NCBI GenBank assembly: GCA_013697225.1
Contig: JACCXG010000646.1
Coordinates: 1-15,094, forward strand
Reading direction: 5' to 3'
DNA length: 15,094 bases
Source of the DNA: Acidobacteriota bacterium
GTDB lineage: Bacteria > Acidobacteriota > Vicinamibacteria > Vicinamibacterales > 2-12-FULL-66-21
Of the stretch, positions 1 through 7,538 are shown one piece after another (the first letter of the stretch is position 1; each line of letters starts with the position of its first letter). The notes below the pieces were generated by a model. The model had not been told where the DNA came from and ran no database searches. It saw only the letters and a list, made by a program, of their open reading frames with translations. Made by a program: the position numbers and the translations under genes.

Positions 1-956
1 CAGCGGCGCTGGTGCCGTCGATTCGCTCGGCACGCACGGGCGGAGCGTCGGGGCGCATCGTGCTGAAGCTCGGGCACGTGCTGCCTCCCTCGCACGCCGT
101 GCACATCGCAATGGAGTTCATGGCGACGCGGCTCTCGGAGCTGTCGGCCGGGACCGTGGAGCTCCAGGTGTTCGGCGGAGGCCAGCTCGGCTCCGAGCCG
201 GAGAACATCGAACAGGCGCAGCGTGGCGCCCTCGCGATGGTGAAGACGTCGGCGGCGGCGCTCGAGGGCTTCGTGCCGGACATGGCCGTCTTCGGCCTGC
301 CCTATCTCTTCCGCGACGAGGAGCACTACTGGAAGGTGCTGCTCGGCGACGTGGGGGAGGAGATCCTCCGTGCGGGTGACCCACAGGGGGTGCACGGGCT
401 CTGCTACTACGATTCGGGCAGCCGAAGTTTCTATACGCTGACAAAGCCCATTCTGCGGCCCGAGGACGTCCGCGAAATGAAGCTGCGGGTGCTGCCGAGC
501 AGGACGGCGCGTGACATGATCACGCTTCTCGGCGGCGGCCCCACGCCGATTCCCTACGGGGAGCTCTATACGGCCCTCCAGCAGGGGATGATCGACGGGG
601 CGGAAAACAATCCTCCGAGCTTCTACACCAGCCGGCACTACGAGGTGGCGAGGCACTACTCGCTCGACGAGCACACGCGTGTGCCCGACGTCGTGATTTT
701 CAGCACCAGAATCTGGGAGGGCTTGACGCCCCAGGTCCAGAGCTGGATCCGCCAGGCGGCCGATGAATCGGTCGCGTTCCAGCGCAAGCTGTGGCGTGAG
801 CAGACCGAAGATGCCCTCCGGGAGGTGGAGAAGGCCGGCGTCACCATCTACCATCCCGATCAGGCGGCCTTCGCCGCGGCGATGGCGCCGATGTACCAGA
901 CGTTCGAAGGCACGCGCGTGGGCGAGCTCGCGCGTCGCGTCCGCGAGGTCCGGTGA
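1..956 (+). CDS. dctP: TRAP transporter periplasmic substrate-binding protein, DctP family (5' partial)
   Basis: This is the extracytoplasmic receptor of a TRAP transporter; it binds an organic or sugar acid and hands it to the DctQM membrane pair. The reading frame is open to the left edge, and the GTG at position 12 is probably internal, so the true start and a signal peptide lie outside the window. Visible family features are the GHVLPPSHAVH opening strand, the GGGQLGSE segment, an Arg in KLRVLPS (residue 159 counted from GTG 12), and GAENNPPSFY (Asn 199/200). In characterised receptors such as SiaP, an Arg and an Asn about 40 residues apart contact the ligand carboxylate; the spacing here agrees. 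The stop overlaps the dctQ start (GTGA). The family is clear. The ligand is not, but downstream fucD suggests a sugar acid such as fuconate or a uronate. Confidence 0.93.
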   Translation, partial: AALVPSIRSARTGGASGRIVLKLGHVLPPSHAVHIAMEFMATRLSELSAGTVELQVFGGGQLGSEPENIEQAQRGALAMVKTSAAALEGFVPDMAVFGLPYLFRDEEHYWKVLLGDVGEEILRAGDPQGVHGLCYYDSGSRSFYTLTKPILRPEDVREMKLRVLPSRTARDMITLLGGGPTPIPYGELYTALQQGMIDGAENNPPSFYTSRHYEVARHYSLDEHTRVPDVVIFSTRIWEGLTPQVQSWIRQAADESVAFQRKLWREQTEDALREVEKAGVTIYHPDQAAFAAAMAPMYQTFEGTRVGELARRVREVR

Positions 957-1471
957 GCGTGACGCGCAGCGCCGCACTCGCGTGGCACGGCATTGTCAGG
1001 GGACTCGAGATCTTCACCTCCTCCCTGTTCGTCGCCCTGGTGGTTGTCGTGCTGTGGGGGGTCGTCTCCCGGTACTGGCCGGGAATCGTGCCGAGCGACT
1101 GGACCGAGGAACTGGCCGTCTATCTGCTGGTCTGGGTGTCGCTGCTCGGGAGCGCGCTGACCTACCGCAGCAGGGGGCATCTGGGCGTGGACTACTTCGT
1201 TTCCCACTTCGATCCGGCCGCGCAGCGCCTGACCGTGATCCTCGTGGAGCTCTGCGTCCTGCTCTTTGCCGGGTTCGCCCTGTGCTACGGCGGCTACCGG
1301 CTCGTGACCGACACGCTGGGGTCGGGCCAGCTCACGCCGGTCCTGCAGTGGAAGGTGGGGTATTTCTACTCGGCCGTTCCCCTGAGCGGCCTCTTCATCA
1401 GCGCGTTCTCGATCGAGCACCTGCTGGAGCCCGCCGGTCCGCCGGCGACGGGCGCCGCTCCTGCCGCCTGA
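953..1471 (+). CDS. dctQ: TRAP transporter small permease subunit (DctQ family)
   Basis: This is the small four-helix membrane subunit of the TRAP transporter (172 aa, the usual size). Hydrophobic stretches cover about residues 16-38, 49-68, 87-110 and 130-153. The segment DWTEELAVYLLVWVSLLGSAL after the first helix is typical of the family (EE.. then W...LG.A), as is the SRGHLGVDYF stretch that follows. The start is GTG 953, overlapping the dctP stop by 4 nt, so the two are probably translationally coupled. dctM starts 1 nt after its stop. The Ala/Pro-rich C-terminus carries no recognised motif. The call rests on family pattern and on position between dctP and dctM. Confidence 0.93.
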   Translation: MSVTRSAALAWHGIVRGLEIFTSSLFVALVVVVLWGVVSRYWPGIVPSDWTEELAVYLLVWVSLLGSALTYRSRGHLGVDYFVSHFDPAAQRLTVILVELCVLLFAGFALCYGGYRLVTDTLGSGQLTPVLQWKVGYFYSAVPLSGLFISAFSIEHLLEPAGPPATGAAPAA

Positions 1472-1472
1472 C

Positions 1473-2756
1473 ATGCCGGAACTCATCGCCCTGGCGATCG
1501 TCTTCCTGGCGCTGCTGGTATTGAACGTCCCGGTGGCCGTCTGTCTTGGGCTGTCGGCGGTCGTGGCGGTGGCGGCGATCGGCGACGTCCCGACCGGCTA
1601 CGTCGTCGCGCAGCGGATCGCGACCGGCATTGCCAGCTTTCCACTGCTCGCCATCCCGTTTTTCGTGCTGTCGGGGCTGCTGATGGGTGAAGGGGGGATG
1701 GCTCGGCGGCTCATCGACTTCGCCGCGGCGCTTGTCGGGCGGGTGCCGGGGGGGCTTGCCTACGTCAACACGATCACCTGCATGCTGTTCGGTTCGGTGT
1801 CGGGCTCGGCAGCCGCGGCCGTGTCGTCCATCGGCGGGTTCATGATCCCGCAGATGGTGGAGAAGGGGTATCGACGGGAGTTCTCCGTCGCCCTCACCGC
1901 GACATCCGCCACCACGGGCCTCCTGATTCCCCCGAGCAACATCATGATTGTCTACGCGGTTGTGGCGGGGAACGTCTCGGTGGCGGCCCTGTTCCTGGCC
2001 GGTGTCGTGCCGGGGCTGCTCGTGGGGCTTGCGATCATGGCGGCCGCGTTCCTGCACAACGTGCGCACCGGCGTCGAGCACCGGATCGACCCGCCGCCGC
2101 TGCTGCCGTCGATGGCGGCCGCGGTCCCCAGCCTGTTCCTCGTCGTCATCGTACTGGGCGGGATCCTCGGGGGGATCTTCTCGGCAACCGAGGCGTCGGC
2201 CATTGCCGTGGCTTACGCCCTGCTGCTCGGGGTCGGGGTCTACCGCGAGATCCACGTCCGCCATCTGCCGGACATCTTCCTCCGCTCGGCCAAGACGACC
2301 GCTGTCGTGATGCTGCTCGTCGGGACGAGCCAGGCACTGAGCTGGGCCCTCTCGTTCGAGCGCGTGCCGCAGACCGCGAGCGCTGCGCTGCTCAGCCTTT
2401 CGCCCAATCCTCTGGTTCTGCTGATCATCATCAACGTGCTGCTGCTCGCCGTCGGCACGTTCATGGACATGACCCCTGCGGTGCTCGTCTTCACGCCCAT
2501 TCTGCTCCCGGCAGTGATGGGATTCGGGGTGGACCCGGTGCACTTCGGCATCATCATGATTGCAAACCTCTGCATCGGCCTCTGCACGCCACCTGTCGGC
2601 ACCTGCCTCTTCGTGGGCTGCAGCGTCGGCCGCACCACGATCGCGCGGGTCGTGCCCCCCGCGATCCCCTTCTTCCTGGCCATGCTTGTCGCGATGCTCC
2701 TGATCACCTACATTCCGGCCATCTCACTGACACTTCCGCGCTGGTTCGGGTTCTAG
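1473..2756 (+). CDS. dctM: TRAP transporter large permease subunit (DctM family)
   Basis: This is the large membrane subunit that carries out Na+-coupled transport of substrate delivered by DctP (427 aa, normal for DctM). It is hydrophobic throughout, with many predicted transmembrane helices. Family segments visible include LAIPFFVLSGLLMGEGGMARR, GGLAYVNTITCMLFGSVSGSAAA, ATSATTGLLIPPSN, LLLAVGTFMDMTPA and LCIGLCTPPVGTCLFVGC. The start ATG lies 1 nt after the dctQ stop; no strong Shine-Dalgarno is needed if translation is coupled. With dctP and dctQ this forms a complete three-gene TRAP system. Its position upstream of a sugar ABC importer means the locus encodes two different import mechanisms. 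Confidence 0.95.
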   Translation: MPELIALAIVFLALLVLNVPVAVCLGLSAVVAVAAIGDVPTGYVVAQRIATGIASFPLLAIPFFVLSGLLMGEGGMARRLIDFAAALVGRVPGGLAYVNTITCMLFGSVSGSAAAAVSSIGGFMIPQMVEKGYRREFSVALTATSATTGLLIPPSNIMIVYAVVAGNVSVAALFLAGVVPGLLVGLAIMAAAFLHNVRTGVEHRIDPPPLLPSMAAAVPSLFLVVIVLGGILGGIFSATEASAIAVAYALLLGVGVYREIHVRHLPDIFLRSAKTTAVVMLLVGTSQALSWALSFERVPQTASAALLSLSPNPLVLLIIINVLLLAVGTFMDMTPAVLVFTPILLPAVMGFGVDPVHFGIIMIANLCIGLCTPPVGTCLFVGCSVGRTTIARVVPPAIPFFLAMLVAMLLITYIPAISLTLPRWFGF

Positions 2757-2764
2757 TCGCCCGG

Positions 2765-3817
2765 ATGTTCTCTTCCCCGCAGGCCTGGCCAGTGCCGACG
2801 CGGCCGCGGCCAATCGTGCTCATCGGGGCCGGGGCCATCGTGCGCAGCGCCCACCTGCCGGCGTACCGGCGCCTGGGTCTGCCGGTGAGAGGTGTTTTCG
2901 ACGTGCAGCGACAGGCCGCGCTGGACACCGCGCGGCACTTCGAGATCCAGGTGGTCTTCGACAGCGTCGAGCAAGCGTGCTCCTCGCCGGATGTCGTCTT
3001 CGATGTCGCGGTCCCCGGGGATCAGGTGCTGTCCGTGCTGGAGGCCCTTCCACACGGCGCGGCCGTGCTCGTACAGAAGCCGATGGGAAACGACCTCCAG
3101 GCCGCTCGCCGGATCCTGGAGACCTGCCGCGGGCGTGAGCTGACGGCCGCCTTGAACTTTCAGCTGCGGTTCAGCCCGAACGTCCTCGTGGTTCACGACC
3201 TGATTGAGCGTGGTGCCCTTGGGGAGATCACCGATATCGAGGTGAGGCTGCAGGTCCGCCAGCCCTGGGAGAACTGGGAGTTCGCCCGACGGGCGCCGCG
3301 GCTGGAGATCCTCTACCACTCCGTCCACTACCTGGACGCCATCCGCCGCCTGGCAGGGGAGCCGCTGTCGGTCTATTGCCGGGCCGTCGCCCACCCGGGG
3401 ATGTCCGGCTTTGCCGACACGAGGAGCAGTATCATTCTCGATTACGGCGATCGTCTCCGCTGCTCTCTGGCGCTGAACCACACTCATGCCTTCGGCCCTG
3501 CTCATCAGGCGTCCATGCTGAAGGTCGAGGGGACGGCCGGTGCTGCCATGCTCACGATGGGGGTAAACCTCGACTACCCGGACGGTCCGCCTGACAGTCT
3601 CGAGGTGACGACGGGAAGGGAGTGGGAGGGAGTGCCTCTCCGGGGCTCGTGGTTCACCGAAGCGTTCGAAGGGCCGATGTCGAACCTGCAGCGCTTCGTC
3701 GCTGGTGAAGATGACGCCTTGATATCCCCGATGGCAGACGCAATCAGGACCATGGCCCTCGTGGAGGCGTGCTACGTATCGAGCACGTCGGGCGGCACGC
3801 CGATTCCGCAGCCATAG
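2765..3817 (+). CDS. Gfo/Idh/MocA family NAD(P)-dependent oxidoreductase
   Basis: This is probably a soluble NAD(P)-dependent dehydrogenase acting on a sugar or sugar derivative (350 aa, typical). The N-terminal Rossmann fold shows the nucleotide-binding loop GAGAIV (residues 21-26) followed by AHLPAY. The family's EKP motif appears as QKP (residues 104-106), where Lys105 is the expected catalytic lysine. A C-terminal alpha/beta domain carries YHSVHYLD (184-191), giving H185, H188 and D191 in the family's HxxHxxD-like active-site pattern. The start is 8 nt after the dctM stop, so it is likely cotranscribed. The substrate cannot be read from the sequence. Given the cluster, a 6-deoxyhexose or its lactone/acid is a reasonable guess, not a demonstrated role. 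The Glu-to-Gln change in EKP occurs in some family members. Confidence 0.85.
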   Translation: MFSSPQAWPVPTRPRPIVLIGAGAIVRSAHLPAYRRLGLPVRGVFDVQRQAALDTARHFEIQVVFDSVEQACSSPDVVFDVAVPGDQVLSVLEALPHGAAVLVQKPMGNDLQAARRILETCRGRELTAALNFQLRFSPNVLVVHDLIERGALGEITDIEVRLQVRQPWENWEFARRAPRLEILYHSVHYLDAIRRLAGEPLSVYCRAVAHPGMSGFADTRSSIILDYGDRLRCSLALNHTHAFGPAHQASMLKVEGTAGAAMLTMGVNLDYPDGPPDSLEVTTGREWEGVPLRGSWFTEAFEGPMSNLQRFVAGEDDALISPMADAIRTMALVEACYVSSTSGGTPIPQP

Positions 3818-3854
3818 GCTTCAGGACATAACATTCAGAACATGGGATTTGCAC

Positions 3855-3859
3855 AGGAG
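3855..3859 (+). promoter_or_regulatory. Ribosome binding site of the ABC receptor gene
   Basis: AGGAG lies 8 nt before ATG 3868, a strong Shine-Dalgarno that supports this start. It is the only clear SD among the first five genes, which mostly rely on overlaps. It lies in the 50-nt gap 3818-3867, the first break in the cluster. I see no convincing promoter there. Confidence 0.6.
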
Positions 3860-3867
3860 CACCCACG

Positions 3868-4851
3868 ATGAAGAGAAATCTGATCGGGTTGATGGTGGCG
3901 GCCGTTCTTGCCGGCGCGTGCGGCGGCGGGCAGGACGATGACCGGCTCACCATCGCGGTGATCCCGAAAGGCACGACCCACGCGTTCTGGCAGAGCATCC
4001 GGGCCGGCGCGGAGCGGGCCGGGCAGGAGCTCGATGTGGGCGTGATCTGGCGCGGGCCGCTCCGGGAGGACGACCGCGCGTCGCAGATCTCCGAGGTCGA
4101 GGGCTTCATCACACGAGGGGTCTCGGGCATCGTCCTCGCGCCCCTCGACGAGGTCGCGCTCGCACTCCCCGTGGCGGAGGCGCAGCGGCAGAACATCCCC
4201 GTCGTGATCTTCGACTCCGGGTTGAAAGGGGGGGACTATGTGAGCTTCGTGGCCACCGACAACCGGAAGGGTGGCGCCCTGGCCGCGGACCATGTGGCCT
4301 CACGCCTGAACGGCAAGGGCAAGGTCATCCTCCTGCGTTACGCGGAGGGGCACGACAGCACCAGCCAGCGCGAGGAGGGGTTCCTCGAGGGGCTGGCGTC
4401 GCATCCGGGCATCGAGATCCTCAGCTCCAATCAGTATGTCGGGACGGATGTCGAAGGGGCGTACAACCGGTCGGAAGCGATTCTCTCCCGCTACCGCGAC
4501 CGCGACGGGTCTCTGGCAGTGGACGCGATCTTCTGCGTGAACGAGTCCTCGACCTTTGCCGTGATGCGCGTGCTGCAGGATCACGGCTGGGCGGGCAAGA
4601 CGCGGTTCGTCGGGTTCGACGCGTCCGACAGCCTCGTGAAAGGGTTGGCCGAGGGGCACATCGACGCGCTGGTCGTCCAGGACCCGGTCAAGATGGGATA
4701 CCTCGGTGTGAAGACGATGGTGTCGCACCTGCGAGGGGAGCCCGTCGAGAAGCGGATCGACACGGGGGTCAACCTGGCGACCCGGGAGAACATGAAGGAT
4801 CCGGGCATCCACGCGCTCCTGCAGCCGGACCTCTCCCGGGGCACGCCGTGA
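3868..4851 (+). CDS. Sugar ABC transporter substrate-binding lipoprotein (RbsB-like, periplasmic-binding-protein type 1)
   Basis: This is the receptor for the ribose-type ABC importer encoded downstream (327 aa). The N-terminus is a lipoprotein signal peptide: MKRN, a hydrophobic stretch, then LAGAC with Cys18 as the lipidation site, followed by a GGGQDDD linker. The mature part has the type-1 periplasmic-binding-protein layout: an opening strand TIAVIPKGTTHAFWQSI, GVSGIVLAPLD, IPVVIFDSGL, VATDNRKGGALAADHV, and a late IFCVNESSTFAVMRVL / FVGFDASDSLVKGL pair. These resemble RbsB and other pentose/deoxyhexose receptors. The start is set by the SD at 3855-3859, and the stop overlaps the ATPase GTG start (GTGA). 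The ligand is unknown; L-fucose or a related sugar would fit the neighbouring fuconate dehydratase. Confidence 0.92.
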   Translation: MKRNLIGLMVAAVLAGACGGGQDDDRLTIAVIPKGTTHAFWQSIRAGAERAGQELDVGVIWRGPLREDDRASQISEVEGFITRGVSGIVLAPLDEVALALPVAEAQRQNIPVVIFDSGLKGGDYVSFVATDNRKGGALAADHVASRLNGKGKVILLRYAEGHDSTSQREEGFLEGLASHPGIEILSSNQYVGTDVEGAYNRSEAILSRYRDRDGSLAVDAIFCVNESSTFAVMRVLQDHGWAGKTRFVGFDASDSLVKGLAEGHIDALVVQDPVKMGYLGVKTMVSHLRGEPVEKRIDTGVNLATRENMKDPGIHALLQPDLSRGTP

Positions 4852-6413
4852 CGTCCGGTACGCCGCGGCTCGAGATGCGCGGCGTCCGCAAGGCCTTCGG
4901 CGCGACAATCGCGCTCGACGGCGTGGATTTCTCGGTCGCCCCCGGTGAAGTCTGCGCGCTTGTCGGCCAGAACGGCGCGGGCAAGAGCACGCTGATGGCA
5001 GTGCTGTCGGGGGTGGTGAGGCCGGATTCGGGGAGCATGATGCTCGAGGGGCAGCCATATGCCCCTCGGGAACCCATAGATGCTCGCGCCGCCGGTGTCG
5101 CGATGATCCATCAGGAGCTCTCGCTGGCACCGCACCTCACGGTGATGGAGAACATCGCGCTGGGGCTCGAGCCGGTGCGCCGCGGACTGCTCCAATGGCA
5201 TGAGATGCGGGACACCGCGCGCCGCGCGCTCGCGCAACTCGGACACGAGGAGATCGTGCCGGACGCGATCGTGGCGGACCTCTCGCCCGCATCCCAGCAG
5301 CTCGTCGAGGTTGCGCGCGCCCTCGCCAGTGGCTCCCGCGTCCTCGTGCTCGACGAGCCGACGAGCAGCTTGTCACACGGCGACGTGCAGCGCCTGTTCG
5401 AGTTGCTCGAGCGGCTCAAATCGCAGGGGATGGCCATCGTCTACATCTCGCATTTCATCGAGGAGGTCCAGGCGGTCTCGGACCGTGTGGTCGTGCTTCG
5501 GGACGGCCGCAACGTGGGCGCGGGCCGCACCCGGGACATGCCAGCCGACGCCATCGTCCAGCTGATGGTGGGTGGTGAGGTCGAGGCGCTGTACCCGCGC
5601 AGCCCGCGCGAGCCGGGGGACGTGCTGCTCGAGCTCGTAGACCTTGAACCCGGAGCGGCCACGCTGTCATTGCGGCGCGGGGAGATCGTCGGCATTGCCG
5701 GGCTCCTCGGCGCCGGACGGTCCCGGCTGCTTCGGACGATCTTCGGCCTGGAGAGTGTCCGCAGCGGCAGGATCAGGGTCGGCGTATACTCCGGTCCTGC
5801 CTCGCCGGCGGCCAGGTGGGATCAGGGCGTCGGGATGCTGAGCGAGAATCGGGCAGGCGAAGGGCTCGCCTCCGGCCTCAGCATCGCGGACAACCTGACG
5901 ATGTCGCGCCTGGAGGAGCTCGGGCCTGGGTTTCTCGTGTTCCCATCGCGGCAGGCGTCAGCGGCGTCGCGGTGGGTCGACCGTTTCGCCATCCGCAGCT
6001 CGGGGCCAGCTCAGGCCGTAGGAGAGCTCTCGGGCGGTAACCAGCAGAAGGTTGCCCTCGCGCGGCTGCTGCACCACGACGTGGACCTTCTGGTGCTCGA
6101 CGAGCCGACGCGGGGCATCGACGTCGGCAGCAAGGCTCAGATTTATGCGGTCCTGGATGCGCTGGCATCCGGGCACGCCCACGAGCCGCCGCAGGCGTCG
6201 GGCACCGGGGGGGAGCCCGCCATCGTGGCGGACCGTGTGGCCGTGGGGCGTCCCCGCGCCGTGCTGATGGTCAGCAGCTACCTGCCGGAGCTGCTGGGGC
6301 TTTGTGATCGTGTGGCCGTGATGTGCCGCGGCCGCCTGGGACCTGTGCGTCTGGCATCTGAATGGACGGAACACTCACTGCTGATGGAAGCGTCCGGCGC
6401 CAAAGCCGGCTGA
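4848..6413 (+). CDS. Sugar ABC transporter ATP-binding protein with two nucleotide-binding domains (RbsA/MglA-like)
   Basis: This is the cytoplasmic ATPase that powers the sugar importer (521 aa, two domains in tandem). Domain 1: Walker A GQNGAGKST (residues 40-48), signature-position LSPASQQ (145-151) in place of the usual LSxGQ, and Walker B ending LDEP with D169/E170. Domain 2: the degenerate Walker A GAGRS (288-292) usual for this family, a canonical signature LSGGNQQ (394-400), and Walker B with D418/E419 followed by TRGIDVGSK. Between the second Walker B helix and the terminal VLMVSSYLPELLG strand is an extra stretch of about 27 residues (roughly 442-470, rich in His/Pro/Gly/Ala then Val/Arg) that related RbsA proteins generally lack. 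The GTG start overlaps the receptor stop. The 3' end overlaps the permease start by 52 nt if that ATG is correct. Confidence 0.93.
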   Translation: MTSGTPRLEMRGVRKAFGATIALDGVDFSVAPGEVCALVGQNGAGKSTLMAVLSGVVRPDSGSMMLEGQPYAPREPIDARAAGVAMIHQELSLAPHLTVMENIALGLEPVRRGLLQWHEMRDTARRALAQLGHEEIVPDAIVADLSPASQQLVEVARALASGSRVLVLDEPTSSLSHGDVQRLFELLERLKSQGMAIVYISHFIEEVQAVSDRVVVLRDGRNVGAGRTRDMPADAIVQLMVGGEVEALYPRSPREPGDVLLELVDLEPGAATLSLRRGEIVGIAGLLGAGRSRLLRTIFGLESVRSGRIRVGVYSGPASPAARWDQGVGMLSENRAGEGLASGLSIADNLTMSRLEELGPGFLVFPSRQASAASRWVDRFAIRSSGPAQAVGELSGGNQQKVALARLLHHDVDLLVLDEPTRGIDVGSKAQIYAVLDALASGHAHEPPQASGTGGEPAIVADRVAVGRPRAVLMVSSYLPELLGLCDRVAVMCRGRLGPVRLASEWTEHSLLMEASGAKAG

Positions 6414-7360
6414 GCGCCTTCTGGCGGATGCGTGGCGACACCGGCGTGCTGCTGGGATTGCTGCTCGTCGCCCTCATCTTCGGGCTGCTCATCGGTCCGC
6501 GATTCTTCAGGCCGGCCAACCTGGAGCTGATGGCGCGTCAGACGGTCATCGTCTGCGTGGCGGCGCTGGGGATGACGATGGTCATCGTCTCGGGCGGCAT
6601 CGACCTCTCCGTGGGGTCCATCGTCGCGCTGAGCACGGTGGTCACCGCGCTCCTGCTGCGCATGGGCATGGATCCGGCGCTGGCGGCGCTCGGCGCGCTC
6701 GCCGCGGCGGCGCTGTGCGGCACGGTCAATGGCCTGCTCATCACGCGACTCCGCGTCGTGCCGTTCATCGTGACGCTGGGCACCATGCTCCTCGTGCGCG
6801 GTGCGGCCAAGGGGCTTGCGGAGGAGCGCCGAATCGAGGCGCCGATCACCTGGCTCAACGGGCTGCTGCGGACGGCCAGGGACGGCAACCTTGGTGTTCC
6901 CGCCGGCGTGTGGCTCACGATCGTGCTGGCCGTACTGGTGGCTGGCGTGCTGGGGTACACCCGTTTCGGCCGGCACCTCTTTGCCATCGGCTCCAACGAG
7001 CGGACCGCCCGGCTTTGTGGCGTCCGGATCGACCGCCGGAAGCTGCAGGTCTACAGTCTCTCCGCCGCATTTGCCGGGCTGGCGGGCGTGCTCGAGTTCT
7101 CGCGCCTCGCGGTAGGAGATCCCACCGTTGGCGTGGGCCTCGAGCTCGACGTGATTGCTGCGGTCATCATCGGCGGCGGCAGCCTCTCGGGGGGCAAAGG
7201 CACAGTCCTTGGCACCGTCGCGGGTGCGGCGATTATGGCGGTGATTCAGATTGGCTGTTCGCAGCACGGATTGCCGAACTGGGTCCAGCAGATTGTCACG
7301 GGAATCATCATCGTCATTGCCGTTGCACTCGACAGGTGGCGACAGGCGCCGACAAGGTGA
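6362..7360 (+). CDS. Sugar ABC transporter permease (RbsC-like)
   Basis: This is the membrane subunit of the ribose-type importer (332 aa; the family usually has 310-340). It contains VAALGMTMVIVSGGIDLSVGSIVAL, the cytoplasmic coupling segment GSNERTARLCGVRIDRRKLQVYSLS, and GGGSLSGGKGTVLGTV, all characteristic of RbsC-type permeases, with about ten hydrophobic segments. The start is uncertain. ATG 6362 gives a normal N-terminus but overlaps the ATPase by 52 nt and has no SD. ATG 6428 avoids the overlap but leaves only about five residues before the first helix. I keep 6362. A C-rich heptad array starts 8 nt after the stop, so the compact layout of the importer genes ends here. Confidence 0.92.
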   Translation: MDGTLTADGSVRRQSRLSAFWRMRGDTGVLLGLLLVALIFGLLIGPRFFRPANLELMARQTVIVCVAALGMTMVIVSGGIDLSVGSIVALSTVVTALLLRMGMDPALAALGALAAAALCGTVNGLLITRLRVVPFIVTLGTMLLVRGAAKGLAEERRIEAPITWLNGLLRTARDGNLGVPAGVWLTIVLAVLVAGVLGYTRFGRHLFAIGSNERTARLCGVRIDRRKLQVYSLSAAFAGLAGVLEFSRLAVGDPTVGVGLELDVIAAVIIGGGSLSGGKGTVLGTVAGAAIMAVIQIGCSQHGLPNWVQQIVTGIIIVIAVALDRWRQAPTR

Positions 7361-7368
7361 CTCGGATC

Positions 7369-7413
7369 AACGCCCAACCTCCCAACCTCCAACTCCCAAT
7401 TCCCAACTCCCAA
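7369..7413 (+). repeat. C-rich heptanucleotide array, left arm of composite element A
   Basis: Read on the - strand this is a run of degenerate 7-bp units, including TTGGGAG, TTGGGAA, TTGGAGG and TTGGGCG. It starts 8 nt after the permease stop. It is the inverse complement of the G-rich arm at 7449-7536, so the two can pair as an imperfect long hairpin. Confidence 0.85.
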
Positions 7414-7427
7414 GGGGGACGACGAAT

Positions 7428-7443
7428 AGCTCCGAACGGAGCT
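7428..7443 (+). repeat. Perfect 16-nt hairpin between the two arms of element A
   Basis: AGCTCC, loop GAAC, GGAGCT: a perfect 6-bp stem lying in the ~35-nt spacer between the C-rich and G-rich arms. Its central position would help nucleate pairing of the arms. There is no T-run after it, so it is not a standard intrinsic terminator by itself. Confidence 0.7.
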
Positions 7444-7448
7444 GAGAA

Positions 7449-7536
7449 TTGAGAATTGGGCGTTGGGCGTTGGGCGTTGGGAGTTGGGCGTTGGAAGTTG
7501 GGAGTTTTGGAAGTTGGGAGTTGGAGTTTGGGAGTT
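7449..7536 (+). repeat. G-rich heptanucleotide array, right arm of element A (5' leader of the fuconate dehydratase gene)
   Basis: About twelve units follow a 7-bp period: TTGAGAA, TTGGGCG three times, TTGGGAG, TTGGGCG, TTGGAAG, TTGGGAG, then units with small length changes. Five consecutive GGG runs separated by 4 nt (7458-7488) meet the usual G-quadruplex pattern. The last unit supplies GGGAG (7530-7534) just 4 nt before the ATG at 7539, so the array also forms the translation initiation region of the next gene. A reading frame from TTG 7449 through the array gives a heptad-periodic peptide (WALGVGS type) and should not be taken as coding. Confidence 0.88.
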
Positions 7537-7538
7537 CC

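Noticed and set aside
1398..2543. Long - strand frame (381 codons) opposite dctM
   Set aside because: Its translation is rich in Arg/His/Gln/Asp with no domain pattern, as expected for the complement of a GC-rich membrane protein gene; dctM on the + strand is clearly real.
7369..7536. Heptad arrays considered as a CRISPR array
   Set aside because: Units are 7 bp with no unique spacers between repeats, and no cas genes are present.
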